DNA of 8,445 nucleotides from Deltaproteobacteria bacterium (GCA_031278835.1 JAITJP010000216.1:1-8445), one strand, 5' to 3'; shown: positions 1 through 6,232, counted from the first letter of the stretch. The notes: generated by a model not told the origin, from the letters alone. Numbers and translations are program-made.

Positions 1-428
1 AAATTACCCAACCTAATCATGCCAGCGCCCAGGGCGGCCGAAAAGGCGAAGCGGTCGGTTACGGCCAGTATGGGCAGCTGGTGTTTTTTGGCGTAATAAA
101 TAAGGGCCAGGGCTAAGCCGATGGCCGCCCCGTGACTGGCCAGGCCGCCTTCCCAGACCTTAAAAAGCCAACTGGGCTCCCTTAACAAACGGTCAAAGTT
201 ATAAAAAAATACGTGACCTAAACGGGCCCCCAACAAAAGGCCCAAAAAGCCCGGGACAATGATGTCATAGGCCTCATTGGCCGTGCCGCCGGCCCTTAAG
301 GTTTGCTTATAAAAAAAATAAAAGCCGCCCAAAAAGACCAAAGCGAAAATAAGCCCGTAATAACGGACCATTAGCTGGGTCCCAGGAATGGTAAACAATA
401 CTGGGTCAATATCCCAAACCGGAGCCAT
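1..428 (-). CDS. lgt: Prolipoprotein diacylglyceryl transferase (Lgt), N-terminal part, cut by window edge
   Basis: Lgt is the inner-membrane enzyme that transfers diacylglycerol from phosphatidylglycerol to the lipobox cysteine of prolipoproteins, the first step of lipoprotein maturation. The 142 complete codons read from an ATG at 426-428 show family landmarks in order: RYYGL (22-26) in the first membrane segment, LGARLGHVFFYNF (66-78), WEGGLASHGAAIG (92-104) with the essential-type His at 99, and the start of the signature, IRLGNF, at the window edge. Hydrophobic stretches fall near 22-40, 56-78, 95-113 and 127-138. GAGGT lies only about four bases before the ATG; the start is favoured because the W/DP motif just after it is normal for Lgt. 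A strong hairpin sits upstream in the leader. The ompA terminator separates it from ompA, so lgt needs its own promoter, which I could not place. The remaining half of the protein, including the usual C-terminal arginine, lies outside the window. Confidence 0.95.
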   Translation of the reverse strand, partial: MAPVWDIDPVLFTIPGTQLMVRYYGLIFALVFLGGFYFFYKQTLRAGGTANEAYDIIVPGFLGLLLGARLGHVFFYNFDRLLREPSWLFKVWEGGLASHGAAIGLALALIYYAKKHQLPILAVTDRFAFSAALGAGMIRLGN

Positions 429-473
429 GGCACCTCTAGCCTTTCAATTCAATGGAAATAAAGCCCTGGCCCA

Positions 474-503
474 CGGCCCAGCCGGGCCGCCGCGGCTGGG
501 CCG
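474..503 (-). promoter_or_regulatory. GC-rich hairpin in the lgt leader
   Basis: An 11-bp perfect inverted repeat, CGGCCCAGCCG (474-484) and CGGCTGGGCCG (493-503), encloses an 8-nt loop. It ends about 46 bases upstream of the lgt ATG on the transcribed strand. Neither side carries a T run, so it is not an intrinsic terminator. It could affect mRNA stability or ribosome access to lgt, or bind a protein; that role is inference. Partly complementary flanks (CCCTGGCC and GGCCAAGGG) could lengthen the stem with interruptions. Confidence 0.5.
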
Positions 504-720
504 CTGGCCAAGGGAAAACCGTCCCTCCAAAGGCGCTCCGCGGCCAAGCTCCGGGAAAGGATTAAAAGAGTTTTTAATTAATTGATTTTAATGGGTAATA
601 AGTTTGGAGAAAAAAATCTCAGGGTCTATTTTTTAAGGGCCCTCGATTGGCGTATGTTATCACGACCAAGCGCTCAGATCAAAGTCCAGGTCTCCCAAAG
701 TTTCCAGAGGCCCAGGCCCG

Positions 721-757
721 AAAAAAAATCCAGGGACCCTAACGAGCCCCTGGATTT
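721..757 (-). terminator. Intrinsic terminator of the ompA-family gene
   Basis: On the minus strand a perfect 10-bp stem, AAATCCAGGG (748-757 read in reverse complement) pairing with CCCTGGATTT (726-735), encloses a 12-nt loop and runs straight into eight T residues (721-728). It begins 54 bases after the ompA stop codon. This is a textbook Rho-independent terminator and implies that the OmpA transcript ends before lgt. Confidence 0.9.
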
Positions 758-811
758 AAAGCGCTTTAGCCCTGGGCCATCTTAAAGGGCCCTAAGGAAA
801 AGGTGTCTGGA

Positions 812-1852
812 TTACTGGACGTCGGTACCGGAGAAGACGCCAACCACGCGGCGGTTTTCAGCCCGGCCAGCGGCGGTATCGTTGGTAGCGATCGGCCTAG
901 ACTCGCCATAACCAACCGAGGTAACTTTGCTTTCATTGACGCCGAAGCTGGAGACCAGAACCTTACGGACGGCCGCGGCGCGGCGATCGGATAGTTTCTG
1001 GTTGTATTCATCGGTGCCAACGTTATCGGTGTGGCCCTCAACCACGGCCGTGGAGCCGGGGTGGGCGTTTAGGAAGTCGGCCACTTTCTTAACTTCGGGC
1101 AGATAAGCCTTCTTGACCACGGCCTTGTCGAAGTCAAACTTGATATCCATGCGGATAGTGACCGTGATGGGGCAGCCATCGGCGTCAACCTTGTAACCGG
1201 CCGGGGTTCCAGGGCACTTGTCATAAGGATCGCAAACACCGTCGCCATCCTCATCCCGGCAAACGGGATTAGCGCCAACCTGGAAAGTCAAACCAGCCGT
1301 GACGGTCGGGGCGTTGAAATTGGCGCGCTGGGTCCTGGTAAAGCCGTAAGCGTCGTTAACTTCAAGCCTAAGGGCCACCACCTCGTTAAAGAAGATCTTG
1401 AAACCAATGGCCCCGTTAACGGCAAATGACGAGTAGTTGTTGTAACCCGGACGATCGCGGGCAATCCACTGACCGCCCACGCCCAAAGAGACATAGGGGG
1501 TGAAATTGGTGCCCGTGTCAAAGTGATAGAGCGCGCTGATGCGGGCCATGGTCACGTCATTGTTGTAACCTGGAGGATTGGTGTTTAGCTTCCAACGGGG
1601 CAGCAAACCGTCGTCATTGAGATTTGGGGAAAAGTAACCAAAAGCTTCAATGCCCCAGTTCTTGGTGAAGTTATAGCCCAAACCTAAGCCGTATATGCCA
1701 CCACTGTCCAAAGCGATTTGGTTGTTTGGCCAGAGATAGCCGCCCATAAGGCTTATATGAAGGGTTTCACCATACATTTGCGCCTTGGCCTGGCTAGGCA
1801 GGTAAAGGGCCGCGACTGCCAAAATCGCCAAAATTAAGAACTTGTTTTTCAT
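812..1852 (-). CDS. OmpA-family outer-membrane protein with TSP3-like linker
   Basis: This is a 346-residue two-domain envelope protein. Residues 1-25 are a signal peptide ending in AKA before Gln25. Residues about 28-192 alternate aromatic and glycine-rich strands (GGYLW, YGLGLGYNF, WGIEAFGYF, TFQVG), typical of an eight-stranded OmpA-like barrel. Residues 197-228 form a thrombospondin type 3-like, calcium-binding linker: DEDGDGVCDPYDKCPGTP followed by DADGCP. Residues 230-340 are the C-terminal OmpA domain that binds peptidoglycan; the key pair is visible as Asp276 in EGHTDN and Arg291 in NQKLSDRRA. The ATG at 1850-1852 is chosen over an upstream in-frame start at 1885 because it opens the signal peptide and has AAGGA seven bases before it. 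Probable own promoter and terminator make it monocistronic. It likely anchors the outer membrane to the cell wall; porin activity and exact orthology are uncertain. Confidence 0.93.
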   Translation of the reverse strand: MKNKFLILAILAVAALYLPSQAKAQMYGETLHISLMGGYLWPNNQIALDSGGIYGLGLGYNFTKNWGIEAFGYFSPNLNDDGLLPRWKLNTNPPGYNNDVTMARISALYHFDTGTNFTPYVSLGVGGQWIARDRPGYNNYSSFAVNGAIGFKIFFNEVVALRLEVNDAYGFTRTQRANFNAPTVTAGLTFQVGANPVCRDEDGDGVCDPYDKCPGTPAGYKVDADGCPITVTIRMDIKFDFDKAVVKKAYLPEVKKVADFLNAHPGSTAVVEGHTDNVGTDEYNQKLSDRRAAAVRKVLVSSFGVNESKVTSVGYGESRPIATNDTAAGRAENRRVVGVFSGTDVQ

Positions 1853-1900
1853 CGTAGTTTCCTTGCTCAAATTTACCCGGCCCACAGCCAGGGTGCTAAA

Positions 1901-1927
1901 AGACGTTTAGTTAGTTCATAAACGTCT
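1901..1927 (-). promoter_or_regulatory. Perfect 9+9 bp inverted repeat in the ompA leader
   Basis: AGACGTTTA (1901-1909) and TAAACGTCT (1919-1927) are exact reverse complements with a 9-nt spacer. The element ends 49 bases upstream of the ompA ATG and lies downstream of the predicted promoter, so it would be a stem-loop in the 5' untranslated RNA. Stabilising 5' stem-loops are known in enterobacterial ompA mRNA; a protein operator is the alternative. The role is inferred. Confidence 0.55.
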
Positions 1928-1961
1928 GAAAGATTAAGTGTTAAAAATTTTTTTGGAATTA

Positions 1962-1990
1962 AAAATCCAAATCCTGATTTTAAACGTCAA
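1962..1990 (-). promoter_or_regulatory. Probable sigma-70-type promoter of ompA
   Basis: Read on the minus strand, TTGACG (1985-1990) matches five of six -35 positions. After a 17-bp spacer comes GATTTT (1962-1967), which matches four of six -10 positions. An A/T tract lies just upstream. Transcription would start near 1955 and give a leader of about 100 nt that includes the inverted repeat. The surrounding DNA is AT-rich, so chance matches are possible. Confidence 0.4.
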
Positions 1991-2170
1991 AACTATAAAA
2001 ATAAAAAAAATAAGCTAAAAATAATTTGGTTTACCCTAAGCCAAACTCCCTTTAGCCTTACCCAAATTTTTCATTTCTCCAGCCCCAGCGGCTAAAATCG
2101 TGACCTGGAATCAGATTTTTAAGTCCAGGGATTCAATTTGCCCAAAGAACCCCTTCGGTTGTCTATATGA

Positions 2171-2204
2171 CCTTGTCCTGAGCCAAAAGGCGCTCAGGGT
2201 AAGG
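2171..2204. repeat. REP-like stem-loop
   Basis: CCTTGTCCTGAGC (2171-2183) pairs with GCTCAGGGTAAGG (2192-2204) over 13 positions with two G-T wobbles and an 8-nt loop. The CCTTGTCCTGAGC half resembles one arm of a short palindromic repeat family seen between genes in many bacterial genomes (GTCCTGAGC...). A T6 run starts ten bases after the stem, too far for a classic terminator. Only one copy is present here, so assignment as an interspersed repeat rests on resemblance. Confidence 0.4.
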
Positions 2205-2563
2205 GATACTAACGTTTTTTGGAATAGAAACAATTGTTCACTCAAAGCTTAGACGAGTAAACTTCAAAACAATTTAACACATATCCGGCTAAAAATAAAG
2301 TGAAATTATTAGCCATTTCATTGACCTGGTCAACTTGGGACCGGCTAAGCCCTGGTTGTCTTTAGAAAAAATTGGTAAATACAATCCCTAAAGTGTTAAA
2401 ACCCAGGCTTACATGCCAGGGAAAAAACCTTTGCCAAGAAAAAAAACTTGAACCTGGACTCATGACGGAAATTGACACTGGTTAATGTTATCAACAAATT
2501 TCCTTGGTCTCAAGTTATTTTTTCCAAGGCCTAGGCAAATTTAGTGAAAAAGCCCCTTTAAAG

Positions 2564-2603
2564 CCCCAGCCCGGCCCCGGTCCCGGCCCCGGCCCGGCCC
2601 CGG
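2564..2603 (-). repeat. Three copies of an 11-bp C/G unit; minus-strand G-quadruplex motif
   Basis: CCCGGCCCCGG occurs at 2570-2580, 2582-2592 and 2593-2603, with a single T inserted at 2581. Counting the CCCC at 2564-2567, the minus strand has seven G tracts of three or four bases separated by 2-3 nt loops. That far exceeds the usual four-tract G-quadruplex rule. The block sits alone in AT-rich DNA, roughly 530 bases beyond the lnt stop and 710 bases upstream of the ompA start codon. Confidence 0.8.
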
Positions 2604-2888
2604 CTCAGCTCAAAAAAAAAGGGGCCAACTGATAACAAATGATTTTTAAAAAGCTCCGCCCCTCCTTTTTAAAGCCATCTGGAGCGGTTAGTTAGGCTTT
2701 TTAAAACATAAAGTTAGTTCCTAACTATTCAAACTTCAAGCGATATTTTTAGGGCCAAAAAATTCCCAACCGTTATCTTTCCCCAAGTTTGCCCGCCTTT
2801 TAAGCCCCAAGCCCCTATTTTTTTTTACAGCCCCATCAAACCAGCCAACAAAAGCCTATAGTTTCCCTAGCCTCTCTTGGCCGCGGCC

Positions 2889-3147
2889 ATTATTTTTTTA
2901 CCACCAGGCCCAGAAATCGAAAAAAATTATCATGTTTCATGATGGCCAGGTTTATTTTTTTGCCGCCAGGTCCAGAAATCGCCAAAATTATCATGTTTCA
3001 TGAGCCAAGTTTTTATTTTTTTGCCGCCAGACCTAGAAATCGAAAAATTTATGGCCTTTGGCTGATGTTTCATGAACCGAAATTTTATTTTTTTAACTCC
3101 GGCCACGGAACTGGCCAAAACCTAAGGTCATTGGCTTATAGTTCATA
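2889..3147. repeat. Degenerate tandem repeat, about four units of 61-72 bp
   Basis: A recurring block starts with TTATTTTTTT then GCCGCCAGG.CCAGAAATCG, a run of A, and ATCATGTTTCATGA. The anchor A of the first motif falls at 2892, 2954, 3015 and 3087, giving spacings of 62, 61 and 72. Copies 1 and 2 differ at only a few positions; copy 3 has an insertion of about 11 bases (GGCCTTTGGCTG region), and copy 4 is the most diverged. Copy 4 extends through the lnt stop codon (3136-3138). Each good copy carries a small palindrome, TCATG-TTT-CATGA. Short frames stay open on both strands through the array, as expected for a repeated sequence; I do not regard them as genes. Confidence 0.8.
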
Positions 3148-4935
3148 AGTGGTCCGTTTGCTTTTTCTACTGGCCAGGTCTCGCCCGGCGGCCAGGTAGC
3201 GGCGGCGGTAATATTTAAAAAAACAAAACATGGCCGTCATAAGGCCCATCAAGGGGGCCAGGAAATGACCGGCCCGGGTAAAAAAGGTCTTTTCGGGGTT
3301 TTGGGGAATTTGAATTGGCCAGGACAGGGTGACTATTTCGTTTTGAATTGAGCGCTTTAGCAGGCGACCAGCCGGGCTGATCATGGCCGAAATGCCGTTA
3401 TTGGCCGCCCGAACCAAGGGCAGCCTGGTCTCGACGGCTCTCATGACCGAGTGGGCCAGGTGTTGATCCGGGGCCATGGTCAGGCCAAACCAGGCGTCAT
3501 TGGTGGTCACCACCAAAAGCTTGGCCCCGCTTTGGGCCCTGTCCCTGACCAGATAGGGAAAGATTGACTCGAAACAAATTAACTGGCCTATTTGAATACC
3601 ATCCAAGACCAGGGGGGCTCTGGCATGGCCCGGGCTGTAGGTTCCGGCCGCCCCCAAAATGCCTTGCAAAAAAGGCCATTTTAAAAAAGGCAAAAGGTCG
3701 GCCAGGGGGATATATTCTCCAAAGGGGACCAAGTGAGATTTATCGTAACTGCCCAAGACCTTGGCCTGGTCAACCAACCAGGAGCGGTTATGAAGTTTAA
3801 GGGTGCCATCGGGCTCATAGTCACCCGAGGCCAAGCCCACCAACATGGGCCGGGGAAAATTTTTAACGGTTTGGTCCATCCAGGCCGTTTCGACCGGATC
3901 CAAGCCGTAGATAAAAGGCACGGCCGTTTCGGGCCAAATCACCAACCAGGGGCTACTTTGAAGGGCGTTTTCCAAAAGCAAAGTAAAGCGAGAAAGTATT
4001 TGGTCCCGAAAATTTAGGTCCCATTTTTGGTCTTGCGGGACCGAGGCTTGGAGAATGGCCAGGCTTTTGGTCTGGCTGGGCTGGGATTTTAAAATTTCAT
4101 CAAAATGATTCAAGCGATAGTAACCGTAGCCATAAAGGGCCCCGGCCAAGATCAGGGCCGAAATGAGCGAACTTACGGCTATTTTTGGCCTAAGCCAAAG
4201 GGTCAAAGTCTGGGCCAAAAGTAAAGCCACCAGGGCCACGGGAAAATTTAGTCCATAAATACCAATTAAATCAGCCGCCCCGATAAATTCCAAGCTGCCA
4301 GAAAGGCCGCCGGCCAAAGGGGTCCAGTTAAAACCGGTCAGTAAAAAGTTTTTTAAATAATCAAAGCCGGCCCATAAAAAGGCCCCCAGCATGGGGACGC
4401 CCAAAAGACGACTGTCCAAAGGCGGCACTCTCAAACTATAGCCGGCCATGAGCCCGGCCCATAGCCCCTGGTGCAGGGCCAAAAAAGCGGCCAGGATCAA
4501 TAGAACCAAAAACCCGCCAAGGGCCCCCAGGCCCCCGTAGCCGGCCATAACCTCGGCCAGCCAATAAAAGCCCGACAGGCCCAAGGCCAGCCCATAAACC
4601 CAGCCAAATAAAAAGGCCCGCTTAAAGCTTTGGCCAAAAAGGGCTCGCCACAAAAAAATCAAACAAAGGAAAGTTAAGGGCCAAAGCCCCAGCTTGGGCC
4701 AAGCCCCAGTTTGGGCCAAACCGCCAATCAGGCTCAAAATCAGCCCGGTCGATAATTTAACCGGTTTGGCTAAGGGTTTTTGATTTTCCTCCACACTCTC
4801 GGCGTACTTATCGGCCCCATAAGCCCCTTCCTGGGCCGGTTTGGCTTTTTTGCCTTGGTCCGCCTCGGCCAAAAAAAAGTTCTGACTGTTTTTGGCTTTT
4901 AGGAAAATGAAAAATAAATCTGGAAAAAATATCAT
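3136..4935 (-). CDS. lnt: Apolipoprotein N-acyltransferase (Lnt)
   Basis: Lnt adds the third acyl chain to the N-terminal cysteine of diacylated lipoproteins at the periplasmic face of the inner membrane. From the ATG at 4933-4935 the protein has 599 residues. A hydrophilic N-terminal stretch (about 20-62) precedes a membrane domain with hydrophobic segments near 65-99, 107-126, 136-166, 177-194, 229-248 and 255-273. The nitrilase-like domain follows (about 291-538), then a C-terminal membrane segment (555-573). The Glu-Lys-Cys triad is intact: Glu336 in IWPETA, Lys399 in DKSHLVPFGEY, Cys454 in ICFES. The start is uncertain. No good ribosome site precedes the ATG; a TTG at 5031 would overlap oleA, and a GTG at codon 48 would give 552 residues, nearer the roughly 510 typical of the family. 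It lies 62 bases after the oleA-like gene and is probably co-transcribed with it. Its stop codon lies inside the tandem repeat; no terminator was found. Confidence 0.93.
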   Translation of the reverse strand: MIFFPDLFFIFLKAKNSQNFFLAEADQGKKAKPAQEGAYGADKYAESVEENQKPLAKPVKLSTGLILSLIGGLAQTGAWPKLGLWPLTFLCLIFLWRALFGQSFKRAFLFGWVYGLALGLSGFYWLAEVMAGYGGLGALGGFLVLLILAAFLALHQGLWAGLMAGYSLRVPPLDSRLLGVPMLGAFLWAGFDYLKNFLLTGFNWTPLAGGLSGSLEFIGAADLIGIYGLNFPVALVALLLAQTLTLWLRPKIAVSSLISALILAGALYGYGYYRLNHFDEILKSQPSQTKSLAILQASVPQDQKWDLNFRDQILSRFTLLLENALQSSPWLVIWPETAVPFIYGLDPVETAWMDQTVKNFPRPMLVGLASGDYEPDGTLKLHNRSWLVDQAKVLGSYDKSHLVPFGEYIPLADLLPFLKWPFLQGILGAAGTYSPGHARAPLVLDGIQIGQLICFESIFPYLVRDRAQSGAKLLVVTTNDAWFGLTMAPDQHLAHSVMRAVETRLPLVRAANNGISAMISPAGRLLKRSIQNEIVTLSWPIQIPQNPEKTFFTRAGHFLAPLMGLMTAMFCFFKYYRRRYLAAGRDLASRKSKRTTYEL

Positions 4936-4997
4936 CTTTTTACTTTTAAGCTCAATTGAATTTTTAAGCCCAGGGCTTTTCTTAAAAATTAAGAAAA

Positions 4998-6026
4998 TCA
5001 GGGAATCAGGACTTCCATCATGGAGCAGCAAAGACCCGAGCCAATACCCATTAAGCCCAATCTTTGACCTTTACTGATTAGGCCTTTTTCATAGGCCAAG
5101 TCAAAGGTAAAGGGAACGGCCACCGGGCCCATGTTTCCATAATCAGGGTAAGTCACGATTATGGAAGCCGGATTAAGGCCAAGGGCTTGGCCAAAACGTT
5201 TGGTATTGACCTCACTGACTTGGTGACAGACGATCAAATCGAAGGCCTCGGGGCTCCACTTAAATAAGTTAAGGCCCTTGGCAAAGGTGTTTTTAGCCAA
5301 GGCCACCCCGGCTTCAAGTAAACCGGTTGAATCCGTGGTCATGGAAGTAAAATCGCCCCGGCAGAGGTGATTGCCCTTGGGATCGGATTGACTAACGCAG
5401 CAAATTAAGCGCGGGGCCAGGGGATGCTTTTCGGCTGGGCCCACCACCATGGCCGCTCCGCCGCTACCCAAAGTCAGAGAAGCGAAGTTATTAAAAAAAT
5501 CTTTGACCTTAAGCTCGGGATCCAAGAGCCTGGCGATGGTATTTTCCAAAAGGGGCCGGCTATTTTCTCCGGCCACCACCAAGGCGTATTGACCATGGCC
5601 TGATTCGATTTTAAGGGCGGCCAGTTCCAAGCCATCGATAAAACCCAAACAGGCGCTGCCCAGATCCAAGCTTTTAACCTCCGAACCCAAGCCCAAAGCC
5701 GCTTGAATACTTGAGGCCATGGAGGGTTCTAAAAAATCCCGGCCCACCGAAGTTGAGTAAACCGTATCGATCAAATTTCTATCAAAGCCTTTGTCAAACA
5801 GTTTTTCGGCGGCCCTGATGGAAGCCAAACTGGGCGGCCAGTCGGAGGGATAGAGTCTGCGGCCCTTGATGCCGGTCATGGAGGCCAAAAGCCCCTTGGG
5901 CAATCTTAACCTTTCCATGACCGAAGCCAAGGCCATTTCCAGGGCCTCGGAACTTAAGCCGTCCAGCCCTTCGTCTCTGGCCCAAGCCACTATGGCCGTT
6001 TTAGAAAATCTCGGTTCTTGGCGCAT
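4998..6026 (-). CDS. oleA: OleA-like 3-oxoacyl-ACP synthase III family enzyme
   Basis: This 342-residue thiolase-fold condensing enzyme resembles OleA, which joins two long-chain acyl-CoAs head to head to a beta-keto acid, the first step of bacterial long-chain olefin synthesis. OleA-type motifs appear in order: LRLPKGLLASMTGIKGRR (40-57), GRDFLEPSMAS (95-105), SACLGF (124-129), GENSRPLLENTIA (153-165), FASLTLGSGGAAMV (181-194), MTTDSTGLLEAGVALA (229-244), CHQV (267-270) and GNMGPVAVP (297-305). The Cys126-His268-Asn298 triad and Glu100 correspond to Cys143, His285, Asn315 and Glu117 as I recall them for Xanthomonas OleA, all at the same offset of 17. Glu100 argues against an ordinary FabH. 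The ATG at 6024-6026 has only a weak, distant purine stretch upstream. No oleB, oleC or oleD is visible; the next gene is lnt. Product chemistry (olefin, ketone or another beta-keto product) is unknown. Confidence 0.85.
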   Translation of the reverse strand: MRQEPRFSKTAIVAWARDEGLDGLSSEALEMALASVMERLRLPKGLLASMTGIKGRRLYPSDWPPSLASIRAAEKLFDKGFDRNLIDTVYSTSVGRDFLEPSMASSIQAALGLGSEVKSLDLGSACLGFIDGLELAALKIESGHGQYALVVAGENSRPLLENTIARLLDPELKVKDFFNNFASLTLGSGGAAMVVGPAEKHPLAPRLICCVSQSDPKGNHLCRGDFTSMTTDSTGLLEAGVALAKNTFAKGLNLFKWSPEAFDLIVCHQVSEVNTKRFGQALGLNPASIIVTYPDYGNMGPVAVPFTFDLAYEKGLISKGQRLGLMGIGSGLCCSMMEVLIP

Positions 6027-6093
6027 GGTTTACTATTTTTTTCCCACTTTCCGCAAATCCGGCCCTGGCTCCCAATCTCCAAAGGCTCACCTA

Positions 6094-6137
6094 CCAAGGT
6101 CCAAGGTCCTGGGCCCTGGGCCCTGGCCCCTGGGCCC
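6094..6137 (-). repeat. Heptad-like C/G repeat in the oleA leader, G-quadruplex motif
   Basis: The plus strand reads CCAAGGT twice, then CCTGGGC twice, then CCTGGC and CCCTGGGCCC: a decaying 7-bp tandem repeat. On the minus strand, which is the sense strand of the oleA-like gene, the C tracts at 6114-6116, 6121-6123, 6127-6130 and 6135-6137 become four G tracts with loops of 4, 3 and 4 nt, meeting the standard G-quadruplex pattern. GGGCCC palindromes allow competing hairpins. It lies 68-111 bases upstream of the start codon. Confidence 0.55.
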
Positions 6138-6209
6138 AAAAAAACATTATTTTAGGTTAAAAATTTTGCCCTGAAATAAAAAAACCGTCCGGCGGGCTTT
6201 TTTTTTCTC

Positions 6210-6232
6210 GGGCCTAAGAAGGCCCATTTTTT
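6210..6232 (+). terminator. Plus-strand intrinsic terminator with no obvious gene
   Basis: GGGCCT (6210-6215), loop AAGA, and AGGCCC (6220-6225) form a 6-bp GC-rich stem, followed by one A and a T6 run (6227-6232). A second T9 run (6198-6206) lies just before it after a poorer hairpin. The only coding sequence nearby is the oleA-like gene on the opposite strand, so the terminator would end an antisense or unannotated plus-strand RNA. A chance stem is the alternative. Confidence 0.45.

Larger units (their letters stand above)
1991..2888. other. AT-rich intergenic region without a credible gene
   Basis: About 0.9 kb without a plausible reading frame, codon bias or RNA gene that I recognise. 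It contains a REP-like hairpin (2171-2204), a possible long imperfect inverted repeat (AACTTGA at 2445-2451 against TCAAGTT at 2510-2516, with interrupted flanking complementarity), the C/G-rich 11-bp repeat (2570-2603), the short hairpin AGTTAG-TTC-CTAACT, and the 12-bp palindrome TGGCCGCGGCCA (2878-2889). A weak minus-strand hairpin, CCCTGGC with GCCTGGG around 2400-2424, has one mismatch and only four T residues after it. Confidence 0.6.

Noticed and set aside
388..785. Two consecutive plus-strand frames (65 and 67 codons) in the lgt-ompA spacer
   Set aside because: They run antisense across the lgt start, the leader hairpin and the ompA terminator, show no codon bias like the real genes, and match no family I know.
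3095..3135. Intrinsic terminator for lnt
   Set aside because: The only candidate is a 4-bp GGCC/GGCC pairing followed by A-rich rather than T-rich sequence on the transcribed strand.
2889..3147. CRISPR array
   Set aside because: The supposed spacers are as similar to each other as the supposed repeats, unit length varies from 61 to 72, and no cas gene is present. It is a tandem repeat.
2930..3148. Overlapping open frames on both strands (62 and 69 codons) as small repeat-protein genes
   Set aside because: Both frames follow the tandem repeat unit, have no ribosome site, and are low-complexity (Phe/Lys rich) products of T7/A7 tracts. The repeat itself explains them.
4998..5031. TTG start for lnt overlapping the end of the oleA-like gene
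   Set aside because: It would add an AT-rich, non-coding-looking segment and an even longer extension, and no ribosome site supports it. The ATG at 4935 is preferred, though not certain.
5866..6174. Plus-strand frame of 102 codons ending just before the orphan terminator
   Set aside because: Its first half is the antisense shadow of the oleA-like gene, its second half is Pro/Gly/Lys-rich and crosses the 7-bp repeat, and no ribosome site is seen.
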